A DNA stretch of 35,701 bases, taken from contig DUQZ01000074.1 of assembly GCA_012837525.1 (NCBI GenBank), positions 1 to 35,701 of the forward strand, in the 5' to 3' direction. Positions 25,987 to 34,555 of the stretch are shown here, piece after piece; positions within the stretch are counted from its first letter, which is position 1; every line of letters starts with the position of its first letter. The DNA comes from Clostridiales bacterium (GTDB lineage: Bacteria; Bacillota; Clostridia; Christensenellales; Aristaeellaceae). The notes under the pieces are model-generated. The model was not told the origin of the DNA. It did no database searches and worked only from the letters and a program-made list of their open reading frames with translations. A program made the translations under genes and the position numbers.

Positions 25987-26026
25987 AAAGCGCGCTCCCC
26001 GCGAAAAACAGGGAGCGCGCTTTTTT
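25987..26026. terminator. Intrinsic terminator between convergent genes
   Basis: GCGCGCTCCC (25990-25999) and GGGAGCGCGC (26011-26020) form a 10-bp GC-rich stem with an 11-nt loop, followed by six T residues on the plus strand. On the minus strand it is followed by a looser T-rich run, so it may also stop the phosphodiesterase operon. Confidence 0.88.
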
Positions 26027-26039
26027 GTTCTGTATTTTC

Positions 26040-27134
26040 TTATCTCTTGGCCACGATCAGGGGCACCTGCATCTCCCGCTCGGTGAAGCCGGCGTGCACG
26101 CCGACAAGGCCCGCGTATTCCGGCTTCATGCTAAGGCAGGCGTTGCCCTTGGCGATGGCGATAAAATCCCCCAGCATGGCCGGTAAACTGGGGTGCATTA
26201 CTCCAGGGCCCAAGAGGCCGCTTGCCAGAAACTCTGACGTAGTCATCAGGGTAAAGCGGTCTGACAGGGCAGCTGTGAACACTTCCTTGAACCGGTCGCG
26301 CAGGCCCGGCTTGATGAAAAAGGCGGCTGTCCGCCCTTCCACGGCATAGGGGCGCACCATGCAGTCCAATATCTCCGGATAATCCGACAGCATCACATAT
26401 TCCGCGTCCACCAGGCCGTGGTCCGCGGTGATGAGCAGCAGGGCATCCTCCGGCAGCCACTGGGCGAAGGCCTCCGCCTCCTGGTTGAGGGTGCGCACCA
26501 GCGTCATCACATCCGGGTGGTGCGCGCCAATTTCGTGCATCAGCGCGTCCGGGTTGCCGTCATAGGCGTAGATAACATGCGCGCCGGGGGAAAGGCAGCG
26601 CGCGATGACCGCTTCTGTCATCTCCCCGCGGCCGGAGGTGACCACATCCCCGTAGGAGGAGATTTCCACCGCGTCAATGCCCTGCGCGCGCAGGCGGCTG
26701 GTGAAGGTGGTGTAGGGCAACAGGCTCATCCCCGCGTTGTCCAGGCTGGCGAACTGGCTGTCATTTTGCAGCCGGTTGATGAACAAATCCACGTTCTGGT
26801 CCAGGCTGGGCAGGTGCATCGTCCAGCCGATCCAGCCGTGCTGGATGGGGTTGAGCCCGGACTTGAGCGAGGTGACCGCCGCCGTGGTGGTGGGCGGGTA
26901 GACGCTGGAGAGCGTGGTGTGAAGATGGCGCAGCAAAAAGGCGTCCTCCGGCAGCGCTTCCTTCAGCGTGGCGACAGACAGCCCGTCATATAAAAGCAGC
27001 ACGATGCTGCGGTAGTGCTTCTCCCCAAGCAGCGCGTCCACTACAGGATGCGTCTGTTGCAGCGGCGCAAGGCCGTGATGCGCCTCGATGGAGGCGATGA
27101 TATTGGTGATGCAGTTGGTATAGTCTGGCAGCAT
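26040..27134 (-). CDS. Alkaline-phosphatase-superfamily phosphodiesterase
   Basis: A 364-residue soluble protein without signal peptide, of the type I phosphodiesterase/nucleotide pyrophosphatase group. The two-metal site can be traced: Asp50 in LLYDGLS, a Thr nucleophile in the PTTTAA segment (81-86), Asp192 and His200 in YDGNPDALMHEIG, Asp238-His239 in ITADHG, and His347 in GVHAGF. The family cleaves phosphodiesters or phosphomonoesters of nucleotides, lipids or sugars. The normal pattern before the His (YxxxxD) is kept, so activity is expected. It starts 3 nt after the dehydrogenase gene and ends the operon that begins with FBPase. The substrate is unknown. Confidence 0.83.
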   Translation of the reverse strand: MLPDYTNCITNIIASIEAHHGLAPLQQTHPVVDALLGEKHYRSIVLLLYDGLSVATLKEALPEDAFLLRHLHTTLSSVYPPTTTAAVTSLKSGLNPIQHGWIGWTMHLPSLDQNVDLFINRLQNDSQFASLDNAGMSLLPYTTFTSRLRAQGIDAVEISSYGDVVTSGRGEMTEAVIARCLSPGAHVIYAYDGNPDALMHEIGAHHPDVMTLVRTLNQEAEAFAQWLPEDALLLITADHGLVDAEYVMLSDYPEILDCMVRPYAVEGRTAAFFIKPGLRDRFKEVFTAALSDRFTLMTTSEFLASGLLGPGVMHPSLPAMLGDFIAIAKGNACLSMKPEYAGLVGVHAGFTEREMQVPLIVAKR

Positions 27135-27137
27135 GGG

Positions 27138-27998
27138 TCACTCCCTGTACAGGTCAATCAGGGCCTGGGTGCCCAGGTCGCCCTTGCCCTGCTCCTCCAT
27201 TTTTTGGTACATCTTGAGGGTTTTGTTCAGCACAGGCAGCTTTAACCCGCGCTGCTTGCCCTCATCCTTTGAGATGGCCAGATCTTTGATGAAATGCTTG
27301 ATGAAAAAGCCGGGGTCCATATCGCCGGACACCATTTTGCGGCCGTTGTTGTCCATCTGCCAGGAGCCAGCGGCGCCGGAGGAGATGGTGTCCAGCATCG
27401 TGGTCAAATCCAGGCCCGCGGCCTCGCCGTAGCGGATGGCCTCCGCCACGCCGGCCACCGCGCCCGCGATGGCGATCTGGTTGGCCATCTTGGTGTGCTG
27501 GCCTGCGCCGTCCGCGCCCTCCAAAATAATGGTCTTGCCCATGCACTCAAACAGGGGCTTCGCGGCCTCAAAATCCGCCTGCTCCCCGCCCACCATGATG
27601 GCAAGCGTCCCGGCTTTTGCCCCGTTGTCGCCGCCGGATACCGGGGCGTCCAGCGGGCGGAAACCTTCCGCGCGCGCTTCCTTCGCGATGCGCTGCCAGA
27701 GGGCCGGGCTGGTGGTGGTCATGTCAATGAGCAGGGCGCCTTCTTCCGCGCTGTCCAGAATGCCGCCCTCGTGCAGGTAGACCTGCTCCACATCCTTGGG
27801 GTAGCCCACGATGGTGATGACGGCCTGCGCGCCCTTCACGCAGTCTGCGATATTGTCAAACTGCTGCGCGCCTTCCGCCACCAGGGGCACGGCCTTGCTG
27901 GCGGTGCGGGTGTACACGCGCAGGGTGTGCCCGTTTTTCATCAGGTTGCGCGCCATGGAAATGCCCATGACACCGATGCCGATAAACGCGATTGTCAT
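27138..27998 (-). CDS. Beta-hydroxyacid dehydrogenase (3-hydroxyisobutyrate dehydrogenase family)
   Basis: A 286-residue cytosolic NAD(P)-dependent dehydrogenase, normal length for the family. The N-terminal Rossmann motif is GIGVMG (7-12), followed by the substrate-binding segment DAPVSGGDNGAKAGTLAIMVGG with Ser121, and the catalytic Lys170 in GQHTKMANQ. Members oxidise or reduce 3-hydroxyisobutyrate, tartronate semialdehyde or related hydroxyacids. Arg30-Thr-Arg after strand 2 (VYTRTASK) hints at NADP preference. The usual NN after the Lys is NQ here. It lies 20 nt after fbp and 3 nt before the phosphodiesterase, so it shares their transcript. Ribosome site GAGGAG. The exact substrate is undetermined. 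Confidence 0.88.
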   Translation of the reverse strand: MTIAFIGIGVMGISMARNLMKNGHTLRVYTRTASKAVPLVAEGAQQFDNIADCVKGAQAVITIVGYPKDVEQVYLHEGGILDSAEEGALLIDMTTTSPALWQRIAKEARAEGFRPLDAPVSGGDNGAKAGTLAIMVGGEQADFEAAKPLFECMGKTIILEGADGAGQHTKMANQIAIAGAVAGVAEAIRYGEAAGLDLTTMLDTISSGAAGSWQMDNNGRKMVSGDMDPGFFIKHFIKDLAISKDEGKQRGLKLPVLNKTLKMYQKMEEQGKGDLGTQALIDLYRE

Positions 27999-28018
27999 TT
28001 CAAGTTCTCCTCGCTTTA

Positions 28019-30040
28019 TTATTTCTTGTTGACGTAACCAGGGTCAAACACCTGGGTTTCCTCACTGGCGTGCGGCTCGGTCAGGCTGCCGGAGCGGTAG
28101 GCCGCGATCAAAGCCTCCAGGTCCTCGATCTCCTGCGCCATGCTGGCGCCGGCGTCCGTATCCCCAATGGTGATGCGGCGGGGCAATTGCTCCACCACCT
28201 TCAAAATAGGGCTGTCAAACAGCTCCTCATCCAGGTTTTCCCACACGGGGTGCTGGGCCAGCGCAAAGGAATGGGAGTTGTAAATCAGTGTGTACCCGCC
28301 CATGCCCGTGGTGGCCTGATAGGCCCTGGAGATGCCGCCGTCAATCATGTACAGCCTTCCCTTGCCCTTCACCGGGCTTTCGCCGCGCTTGAGCTTCACC
28401 GGCACGTGGCCGTTGACGATGTGCCCGGCGTCCGGATCCATTGAAAAGGCGGACAGGATCTTTTTGCAGGTCACTTCCTCCTCCACCAGGCGGTAGTAGG
28501 GGTTCATGACCTCGGTATGGGTGCTTTTGTCCTCGATGAGGGTGCGCTCAAAGGTGGCCATGCGGTTTTTGCCAAAGATGGGGGAGATGGGTCCGCACCA
28601 CAGGTACCACAAAAAGTCGCGCGCCTCAACCTGCTCCTCGCTGTTGTACTTCAAATACCAGGCGTCGCGCACCTTGGCGTCGATGTATTCAAACAAGGAG
28701 GCGCCGGACAGCTCCCTGCCGCCCATGGTGACGGTGGCGAACTCGCCCTCCTCGGTCATGGGCACGCAGCCGTGGTAGAGCAGTTGCCCGTTGCGCTTGG
28801 AGAACAAAGCCCCGTTGCTGATGAAAAAGCGCATGTGCTGCTGCAAACGGCCGTTGTGGCGGAAGGAGGCGGTGAGGGCGTGCATCAACTCCTCCTCACC
28901 CTCTGTCAGCGCGAGGGGATCCTTTGGATTAATGGTGGGGAAGTTGGTGTCCTTTAAGGGGTAGTTCACCCCGTCAATTTCCACCGTGCCCGTCTTAAAA
29001 TCCACCCGGCTGAGCACATCGCGCGCCTGCATGCCGTACTCCGGCCGCCGCTTGATGAGCTGCCCTTCCAATTTAAACTGGATGACGGCCATCGCCTTTT
29101 GCATGCGGGCGGCCAGGCTGGGCTCCACCGTGTCAAACAGGTTGATGTTGAACTTGTCCTTGGGCAAAAAGGCGGTGCAGGGGTCATCCCCGTAGACTTC
29201 ATTGGCGAACACGGAAAGCGGGCGCAGGTTGAAGCCGTAGCCGTCCTCAAACAAATCAAAGGTGTTGTAGCTGATGCCCTGGCGGATGACGCTGGCAATT
29301 AAGGCCGGGTTGCCCAGGGCCGCGCCCATCCAGTGGATGTCGTGGTTGCCCCACAGGACGTCCACATCCGAGAAGGCAATCAGCTCATCCATGATCAAAT
29401 CCGGGTGCGCGCCGCGGTCATAAATATCGCCGATGATGTGCAGCCTTGCCACACACAGCTTGCGGATGCCAGCGCACAGGGAACTGATGAAGGCGCTGGC
29501 CACACCTGTTTCCAAGATGGCGCGCACCACGCCCAGGTGGTACTGTGCGCGGCTTTCGTCCTCATCCACATAGCACAATTCGTCTATGGCGCTGTTGTAG
29601 TCCTCCGGGATGGTCATGCGCACCATGTCGCGCGTGTACTTGGCGGAGACCGCCTTGAACACCTTGATCAGCCGCGTGATGGTGAGGTAGTACCACTCCT
29701 CATTCAGCTTGCCGTCCTCCTGCTTGCGCCGCAGCATGGCCTCCGGCTCATAGATCAGCTGCGCCAATTCGTCCCGGTCCTTGCGCATGATGGCGCCGGA
29801 AAACAGGGTCTCGATCTTGTCGCGGATGGTGCCCGCCGCGCTTTTGAGCATGCGCAAAAAGCCCTTGTGCTCCCCGTGCAGGTCGGAGAAATAGTACTCC
29901 GTCCCCTTGGGCAGGCGCATCCAGGTTTTCAGGTCCACAATGCGCGCGGCAGCCGCCTTTTGGGAGGGAAACTCCTTGGACAGTTGGGTTAAATAACGCA
30001 GGCGCATGTCCTGCGCGGACTGGGTCTGGTGCTGGATCAT
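28019..30040 (-). CDS. fbp: Fructose-1,6-bisphosphatase class III
   Basis: The 673-residue gluconeogenic enzyme that hydrolyses fructose 1,6-bisphosphate to fructose 6-phosphate. Length matches the B. subtilis Fbp type (about 670). It is a calcineurin-like metallophosphatase with the metal motifs YYFSDLHGEHKG, IIGDIYDRGAHPD and LWGNHDIHWMGAALGN, and the later DGGISRAYQATTG and NSHSFALAQHP regions. ATG30040 was chosen because GGGAGGAAGGC precedes it and it gives the family length; the open frame extends 13 codons upstream without a ribosome site. It heads an operon with a hydroxyacid dehydrogenase and a phosphodiesterase. Confidence 0.95.
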   Translation of the reverse strand: MIQHQTQSAQDMRLRYLTQLSKEFPSQKAAAARIVDLKTWMRLPKGTEYYFSDLHGEHKGFLRMLKSAAGTIRDKIETLFSGAIMRKDRDELAQLIYEPEAMLRRKQEDGKLNEEWYYLTITRLIKVFKAVSAKYTRDMVRMTIPEDYNSAIDELCYVDEDESRAQYHLGVVRAILETGVASAFISSLCAGIRKLCVARLHIIGDIYDRGAHPDLIMDELIAFSDVDVLWGNHDIHWMGAALGNPALIASVIRQGISYNTFDLFEDGYGFNLRPLSVFANEVYGDDPCTAFLPKDKFNINLFDTVEPSLAARMQKAMAVIQFKLEGQLIKRRPEYGMQARDVLSRVDFKTGTVEIDGVNYPLKDTNFPTINPKDPLALTEGEEELMHALTASFRHNGRLQQHMRFFISNGALFSKRNGQLLYHGCVPMTEEGEFATVTMGGRELSGASLFEYIDAKVRDAWYLKYNSEEQVEARDFLWYLWCGPISPIFGKNRMATFERTLIEDKSTHTEVMNPYYRLVEEEVTCKKILSAFSMDPDAGHIVNGHVPVKLKRGESPVKGKGRLYMIDGGISRAYQATTGMGGYTLIYNSHSFALAQHPVWENLDEELFDSPILKVVEQLPRRITIGDTDAGASMAQEIEDLEALIAAYRSGSLTEPHASEETQVFDPGYVNKK

Positions 30041-30123
30041 GCCTTCCTCCCAAAGCGGTCTATATGGTAATGCGTGCAATCATTGTACCGTATTTTACAT
30101 GCAGGTACAAGGCAAAGTCATGT

Positions 30124-30150
30124 AAAAAGAAGCGGCTTCAACGCCGCTTC
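30124..30150 (-). terminator. Intrinsic terminator after the 5'-nucleotidase gene
   Basis: GAAGCGGC (30129-30136) and GCCGCTTC (30143-30150) form an 8-bp stem with a 6-nt loop, followed on the minus strand by five T residues (30128-30124). It separates the nucleotidase from the fbp operon. Confidence 0.82.
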
Positions 30151-30174
30151 CGTAGGGTTTGGGTAAAGTGGGGC

Positions 30175-31971
30175 TCAGGCCGCGGGTTTTGCCGCTACCA
30201 GCTCCTCGTAGTCATTCAGGTTGTAGCTTTCGTCATAGGGGGTTTCCAGCACACCCTCGTTGATGAGGGTGATGATCTCATCCCGGCGCGGGTCATCCAG
30301 GTTCAAATCCACGCCCACGATGGACCAGTTGTTGTCCACCTGCGGGGAGATGGGGGAGCGCTCGGCCAGGTAGGCCACGATCATATCGCGGATAGAGTTG
30401 GAGGATTCCCACTCCTTTTTGCCCTCAATCAGGTTTTTGCCCTTGAGCGCGGAGGAGTAGCGGTAGTTGTTCACAGCCAGGGTCAGCTGCTCGTCCTCCT
30501 TGAGCGGCTCGCCCCTAAACATCACGTTCTTGATGCGCTGGCCCTTGGGCTGGCTTAAGTCAATTTCATAGTCCACACCGGCGAACATGTCATACAGGTA
30601 GCCGGGGTATTCCGGGTCAAAGGAGATGTTGATGTCGCCCTCCTGCCACTGGTTGTAGCACTCGGCCGACCATTCCATGTAGGCCAGCAGTTCCTTGCCG
30701 GTGACGGGCACGCGGTAGAGGGTGTTGTCAAACTTGTAGATGTCAAACACGTTGCCGTAGTTGATGTTGCCCTCGGGCAAATCGCTGGTGTCCTTGAAGA
30801 GGGCTGCCGCGGACACATCGGCGCCGGAATTTTGCAGCTGGATCATGTTGATCAAATCCATCACCGCGGTGTCCTGCAGCTTGCCCTGGGGCAGGCCACG
30901 GATCTCGTTCTCCGGCTGGAAGCGGGCGGTGGTGGACCCCAGGGGCGTGCCGCCCTCGCCGTCCTCACCGCTGCCGCCGCCCTGGATGAAATTGATGGTT
31001 TTCTCGTGCGCTTCTTTGACCAGCGGGATGTCGCGGATCTCCTGGCTGGGTTCTACCTCGGCCATGTCGACAATTTCCACCTTGCCGTCAATGAGCTTTT
31101 TGTCCTTGTCAAAGGTGACATCAATGCGGGCAATCTCGCGCCCCGCGTTGCGCACGCCGGCAATCAGTGTATCGCCCTGTTTTTCGCCCAGGGACATGTG
31201 GTAGTGGCCCACCAGCAGCACGTTGACCTGCGGGTTGTCATCCAGAATCCGCTGCGCGGAATCGGCGCCGCCTTCCTCGTCAAACTCGGCCGCCATGCCC
31301 ATGTGCGCGCAGACCACGATCAAATCGGCGCTATCGCCAATTTCAGCAATCGCTTCTGTCACGCCCACGCTGCCGCTGACATAGCTGTGCTCCTCAATGC
31401 CGGGCTTGCCGCCGTCCCACAGGGGCACATTGGGGGTGACCACGCCAATGACGGCGATCTTGATGCCCATGCGCTCAATCATCACCCAGCCCTTGCCGGT
31501 GACCAGCTTGCCCTCCGCGTCCTTCACGTTGGCGGAAAGCACTGGGAAATCAGCCTGGGCGATAATCTTGTGCATGGTCTCAATGCCCCAGTTAAACTCA
31601 TGGTTGCCCAGGGTCATCGCGTCAAAGGCCATGAAGTTCATCGCGGCCATGACGGGATGGGGCTCATCCGGGGTTTTGTTGTACAGGTCATCGGTCATGA
31701 TGGTGCCCTGGATGGTATCCCCGTTGTCCAGCAGGATGGTGTTGGGGTTCTCCTCCCGCACCTGCTTGATGTAGGTGTACAGGCGGGCCATGCCGTTGTT
31801 GGCGGTCTCCTTGTTGTCCTCATAGCTAAAGCCCCAGATGTTGCCGTGCAAGTCCGAGGTGCCCAGGATGGTGATGCGCGTCTCGCCCTCCGCGATGCCG
31901 GCGGCGGGCAGTAACAGAATGACGAGGAGCAGGCTCATCATCAGCGCGATGGCTTTTTTGAGATGCTTCAT
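30175..31971 (-). CDS. Secreted 5'-nucleotidase / 2',3'-cyclic-nucleotide phosphodiesterase
   Basis: A 598-residue exported enzyme that removes phosphate from extracellular nucleotides or cyclic nucleotides. The signal peptide ends AAGIAEG, without a lipobox. The N-terminal metallophosphatase domain has TSDLHGN (Asp40, His42), DNGDTIQG, LGNHEFNWG (122-130), CAHMG and VGHYHM. The C-terminal 5'-nucleotidase domain has NSGADVSAAALF, NINYGNVFDIYKFDNTLY and AVNNYRYSSALKG; the NNYRxS pattern is closer to CpdB-type cyclic phosphodiesterases than to UshA. No LPXTG anchor is present, so it is probably free or loosely bound. ATG31971 follows GGAGGT; the longer frame from 32010 has no ribosome site. Released nucleosides could feed pyrimidine phosphorylase. 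Confidence 0.9.
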   Translation of the reverse strand: MKHLKKAIALMMSLLLVILLLPAAGIAEGETRITILGTSDLHGNIWGFSYEDNKETANNGMARLYTYIKQVREENPNTILLDNGDTIQGTIMTDDLYNKTPDEPHPVMAAMNFMAFDAMTLGNHEFNWGIETMHKIIAQADFPVLSANVKDAEGKLVTGKGWVMIERMGIKIAVIGVVTPNVPLWDGGKPGIEEHSYVSGSVGVTEAIAEIGDSADLIVVCAHMGMAAEFDEEGGADSAQRILDDNPQVNVLLVGHYHMSLGEKQGDTLIAGVRNAGREIARIDVTFDKDKKLIDGKVEIVDMAEVEPSQEIRDIPLVKEAHEKTINFIQGGGSGEDGEGGTPLGSTTARFQPENEIRGLPQGKLQDTAVMDLINMIQLQNSGADVSAAALFKDTSDLPEGNINYGNVFDIYKFDNTLYRVPVTGKELLAYMEWSAECYNQWQEGDINISFDPEYPGYLYDMFAGVDYEIDLSQPKGQRIKNVMFRGEPLKEDEQLTLAVNNYRYSSALKGKNLIEGKKEWESSNSIRDMIVAYLAERSPISPQVDNNWSIVGVDLNLDDPRRDEIITLINEGVLETPYDESYNLNDYEELVAAKPAA

Positions 31972-32061
31972 AACTTCTACCTCCATCTTTATTGTATTGT
32001 CTGGTGTCACAGTAAGTATCAGGTGTTACCTACCTTGTACCATTTATTTACCCGAAATACA

Positions 32062-32083
32062 AGAAAGCGGCCGGGTGGCCGCT
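32062..32083 (-). terminator. Probable terminator after the small peptidoglycan-binding gene
   Basis: AGCGGCC (32066-32072) and GGCCGCT (32077-32083) form a 7-bp stem with a 4-nt loop. On the minus strand it is followed by a T-rich TTCTTGTATTT stretch. It lies between the small peptidoglycan-binding gene and the nucleotidase gene. Confidence 0.6.
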
Positions 32084-32100
32084 GTATGGTTTGTGTAAAA

Positions 32101-32598
32101 CTATTTTGGTATTGCGTCTGATGAGTACAGCTTGGTCAGCGTATCCTTGCCGGCGATACCGTCGGTTTTGAGGTTGTTCTTGGCCTGGAATTCCTTGACC
32201 GCGGCCTCGGTGCCTGAGCCGTAGTTCCCGTCGTTGCTGCCGGTCTTCATGTAGCCCAGCTCAATCAGCCGCGCCTGCAGGTTGACCACATCCGTGCCTT
32301 TACTGCCCTTTTTCAGGCTGACCACCTTCTCCGGCACCGGGGTATCGGTGGGCGCGGGTGTCGCGGTGGGCGGCGGGGTGGGGGAAGGCGTTGGGCTGGG
32401 GGTAGGCGTGGGCGTGGGCAGGGTGTCGCGCGCCTCCTCCACCGTTAAGAAGGTGGCGGACGGCTCCGGGGATGCCTTGGGCGCTATCAGCCCGCCGTCT
32501 GAGAAAAAGAGAAAATACAGCACGGCCAAAAGGATGATAATCAGCAAAGAGAACACCAAAATCCGTCTTTGCGCCTGGTTCATTGGTTGACGTTGCAT
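32101..32598 (-). CDS. Membrane-anchored peptidoglycan-binding protein
   Basis: A 165-residue protein. A short basic N-terminus is followed by one membrane helix (about residues 13-32, RRILVFSLLIIILLAVLYFL), an acidic spacer, a Pro/Thr/Ser-rich linker of about 30 residues, and a single PG_binding_1 module (about 95-160: GSKGTDVVNLQARLIELGYM, GNYGSGTEAAVKEFQ, DGIAGKDTLTKLY). The linker would span the wall space and place the module on peptidoglycan. No catalytic part is present, so it is an adaptor or sensor. It lies 45 nt after prfA, probably on the same transcript. Start chosen for the GGGAGAAGG site; a second Met six codons in is possible. Confidence 0.83.
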   Translation of the reverse strand: MQRQPMNQAQRRILVFSLLIIILLAVLYFLFFSDGGLIAPKASPEPSATFLTVEEARDTLPTPTPTPSPTPSPTPPPTATPAPTDTPVPEKVVSLKKGSKGTDVVNLQARLIELGYMKTGSNDGNYGSGTEAAVKEFQAKNNLKTDGIAGKDTLTKLYSSDAIPK

Positions 32599-32643
32599 AT
32601 CCTTCTCCCTTTCTTCAACTTACTACTTATCTAACGAATCAAC

Positions 32644-33711
32644 TTAACTGTTTCCTGCATGCGCCATCATCAATTCCTGCTGGGCGTGCAGGGTGAGCGG
32701 GTCAATCAAGGGGTCCAAATCCCCGTCCATGATCAAATCAATGGCGTAGAGGGTGAGGCCGATGCGGTGGTCCGTCACCCGGCCCTGGGGGAAGTTGTAG
32801 GTGCGGATGCGCTCGCTGCGGTCGCCCGTGCCCACCTGGCTGCGGCGGTTGTCGGCGTGCTGGGCTTCCTGCGCCTCGCGCGCCTGCTCATACAGGCGGA
32901 TTTTGAGCACCTTCATGGCCTGCTCGCGGTTTTTGATCTGGCTGCGCTCGTTCTGGCAGGAGACCACCAGGCCCGTGGGCAGGTGGGTGATGCGCACGGC
33001 GGAGTCGGTGGTGTTCACGTGCTGGCCGCCCTGGCCGGTGGCGCGGAAGACGTCAATGCGCAAATCACCCGGGTCGATGTGAACTTCCACATCCTCAAGC
33101 ACAGGCAGCACGGCTACGGTGGCGGTGCTGGTGTGGATGCGGCCTTGGGACTCCGTCGCGGGCACGCGCTGGATGCGGTGCACCCCGCTTTCGTACTTCA
33201 AGCGGGAGAAGGCGCCGCGGCCTTCAATGGTGAACACAGCTTCCTTCACGCCGCCCAGCTCGGTCTCTGACAGCGACATCAAGGAGACGGAAAAACCCTT
33301 GCGCTCGGCATAGCGGGAGTACATCCGCAACAAGGACGCGCCAAACAGGGCTGCTTCCTCGCCGCCGGCGCCCGCGCGGATTTCCATCACCACATCGCGG
33401 TCATCATCCGCGTCCTTGGGCAGCATCAGCAGGTGCAGCGCTGCTTCCTGCTGTTCCAGTTGCTTTGTGAGCGCCTCCAATTCCTCCTGCGCCATGTCCT
33501 CAAAGCCGGGCTGGTGCAAGAGCTCGCGCACGCTGTCCGCCTCCTCCTTTGTCTTGGAGAAGGCGGCCCAGGCGTCAAGCTGGGGTTGCAAATCCGCCAT
33601 CTCCTTCATCAGGGACAAAAAGAGCGGCTGGTTCTGGATGGTTTCAGGCTGCGCGACGGTGAGCGCCAATTCCTCATAGCGCGCGGCCAGTTGCTCAAAA
33701 AAATCCTTCAT
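32644..33711 (-). CDS. prfA: Peptide chain release factor 1
   Basis: The 355-residue translation factor that reads UAA and UAG stop codons and triggers peptide release. The codon-reading tripeptide is PAT (184-186) in RVPATESQGRIHTS, as in RF1 rather than RF2, and the catalytic GGQ is at 228-230 in RATGQGGQHVN. The Gln of GGQ is the target of PrmC, encoded 4 nt upstream. ATG33711 gives the standard N-terminus (MKDFFEQLAARYEEL); the frame stays open further upstream inside prmC but that part has no resemblance to RF1. Confidence 0.96.
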   Translation of the reverse strand: MKDFFEQLAARYEELALTVAQPETIQNQPLFLSLMKEMADLQPQLDAWAAFSKTKEEADSVRELLHQPGFEDMAQEELEALTKQLEQQEAALHLLMLPKDADDDRDVVMEIRAGAGGEEAALFGASLLRMYSRYAERKGFSVSLMSLSETELGGVKEAVFTIEGRGAFSRLKYESGVHRIQRVPATESQGRIHTSTATVAVLPVLEDVEVHIDPGDLRIDVFRATGQGGQHVNTTDSAVRITHLPTGLVVSCQNERSQIKNREQAMKVLKIRLYEQAREAQEAQHADNRRSQVGTGDRSERIRTYNFPQGRVTDHRIGLTLYAIDLIMDGDLDPLIDPLTLHAQQELMMAHAGNS

Positions 33712-33715
33712 GGCC

Positions 33716-34555
33716 TTAGGATACACCTTCCCTATAGCGGGTTTCAAGTACGCGGGGCAAGCCGGACAGGTCATTGTGAATGATGGGACGCGAAAACATG
33801 GGCGGCACCAGCGCGCTGACAGCCTCCGCCTGGTGATCGCCCAATTCCAGCAGCAGATGGCCGCCGGGGAGCAGATATTCTGTTGATTTTGCGATAATCC
33901 GCCGGTAAAAATCAAGGCCGTCCGGGCCTGCTTCCAGCGCCAGGGCGGGTTCCTTCTTGACTTCCTCCTGCAGGGTGTCCATGTCGCGTGCTGGAATATA
34001 GGGCGGGTTGGACAGGATGACATCAAAGCGCAGGCCTAAAAAGGGCGCGAACAAATCGCCCCGGCGGATGTTTATCTCCGCGCCCAGGCGCTGCGCGTTG
34101 CGCCAGGTCAGCGAAATGGCCGCTTCACTGATATCACCTGCAAACACAAGGCCTTCCGGTTGCGCCAGCTTGACGCTGATGGCCAGACAGCCGCTGCCGC
34201 AGCACAGATCCAGCACGCGGCTGCCGGGCCGCACATGGGCCAGCGCGCGCTCACACAGGGCTTCTGTATCCTGCCGGGGGATGAGCACATCCGGCGCGGT
34301 CAAAAACGCGTGCCCCATAAAGTGGGCATGGCCTAAAATGTACTGCAGCGGCTCCCGCATAGCACGGCGGGAAACCAAGGCAAAAAACCGCGCCAGGACG
34401 TCCGCCGCAAGCGGCGTATCCTGCGCGGTGAGCAGCTGTAAATAGGGGGTATCCAACAGATCCGCCAACAGCAGCCGGGCGTCCAGCAGCGGGCTGTCAA
34501 CGCCCGCGGCTGATAACTTTCGGGCGGCAATATCCAGGGCTTGCCGGATGGTCAA
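33716..34555 (-). CDS. prmC: Release factor glutamine N5-methyltransferase
   Basis: A 279-residue SAM-dependent methyltransferase that methylates the GGQ glutamine of release factors. The helical N-terminal domain carries PLQYILGHAHFMG, the SAM-binding motif I is DLCCGSG (116-122; usually DLGTGSG), and the catalytic NPPY is at 183-186. The start is TTG, overlapping the stop of the upstream gene in a TTGA, with a GAGGCGG site about 10 nt before; the family start (MTIRQAL) fits. It is directly followed by its substrate gene prfA, the common Firmicute order. Confidence 0.93.
   Translation of the reverse strand: MTIRQALDIAARKLSAAGVDSPLLDARLLLADLLDTPYLQLLTAQDTPLAADVLARFFALVSRRAMREPLQYILGHAHFMGHAFLTAPDVLIPRQDTEALCERALAHVRPGSRVLDLCCGSGCLAISVKLAQPEGLVFAGDISEAAISLTWRNAQRLGAEINIRRGDLFAPFLGLRFDVILSNPPYIPARDMDTLQEEVKKEPALALEAGPDGLDFYRRIIAKSTEYLLPGGHLLLELGDHQAEAVSALVPPMFSRPIIHNDLSGLPRVLETRYREGVS

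Noticed and set aside
32003..32029. Direct repeat GGTGTCAC / GGTGTTAC before the 5'-nucleotidase gene
   Set aside because: Only two 8-nt copies with one mismatch; no clear promoter relation, so chance is likely enough.
32340..32420. Low-complexity repeat DNA
   Set aside because: It encodes the Pro/Thr/Ser-rich linker of the peptidoglycan-binding protein and is not a separate repeat element.
33712..34026. Upstream in-frame extension of prfA through prmC
   Set aside because: The extension is the prmC sequence read in another frame and has no RF1 resemblance; the RF1 N-terminus begins at 33711.
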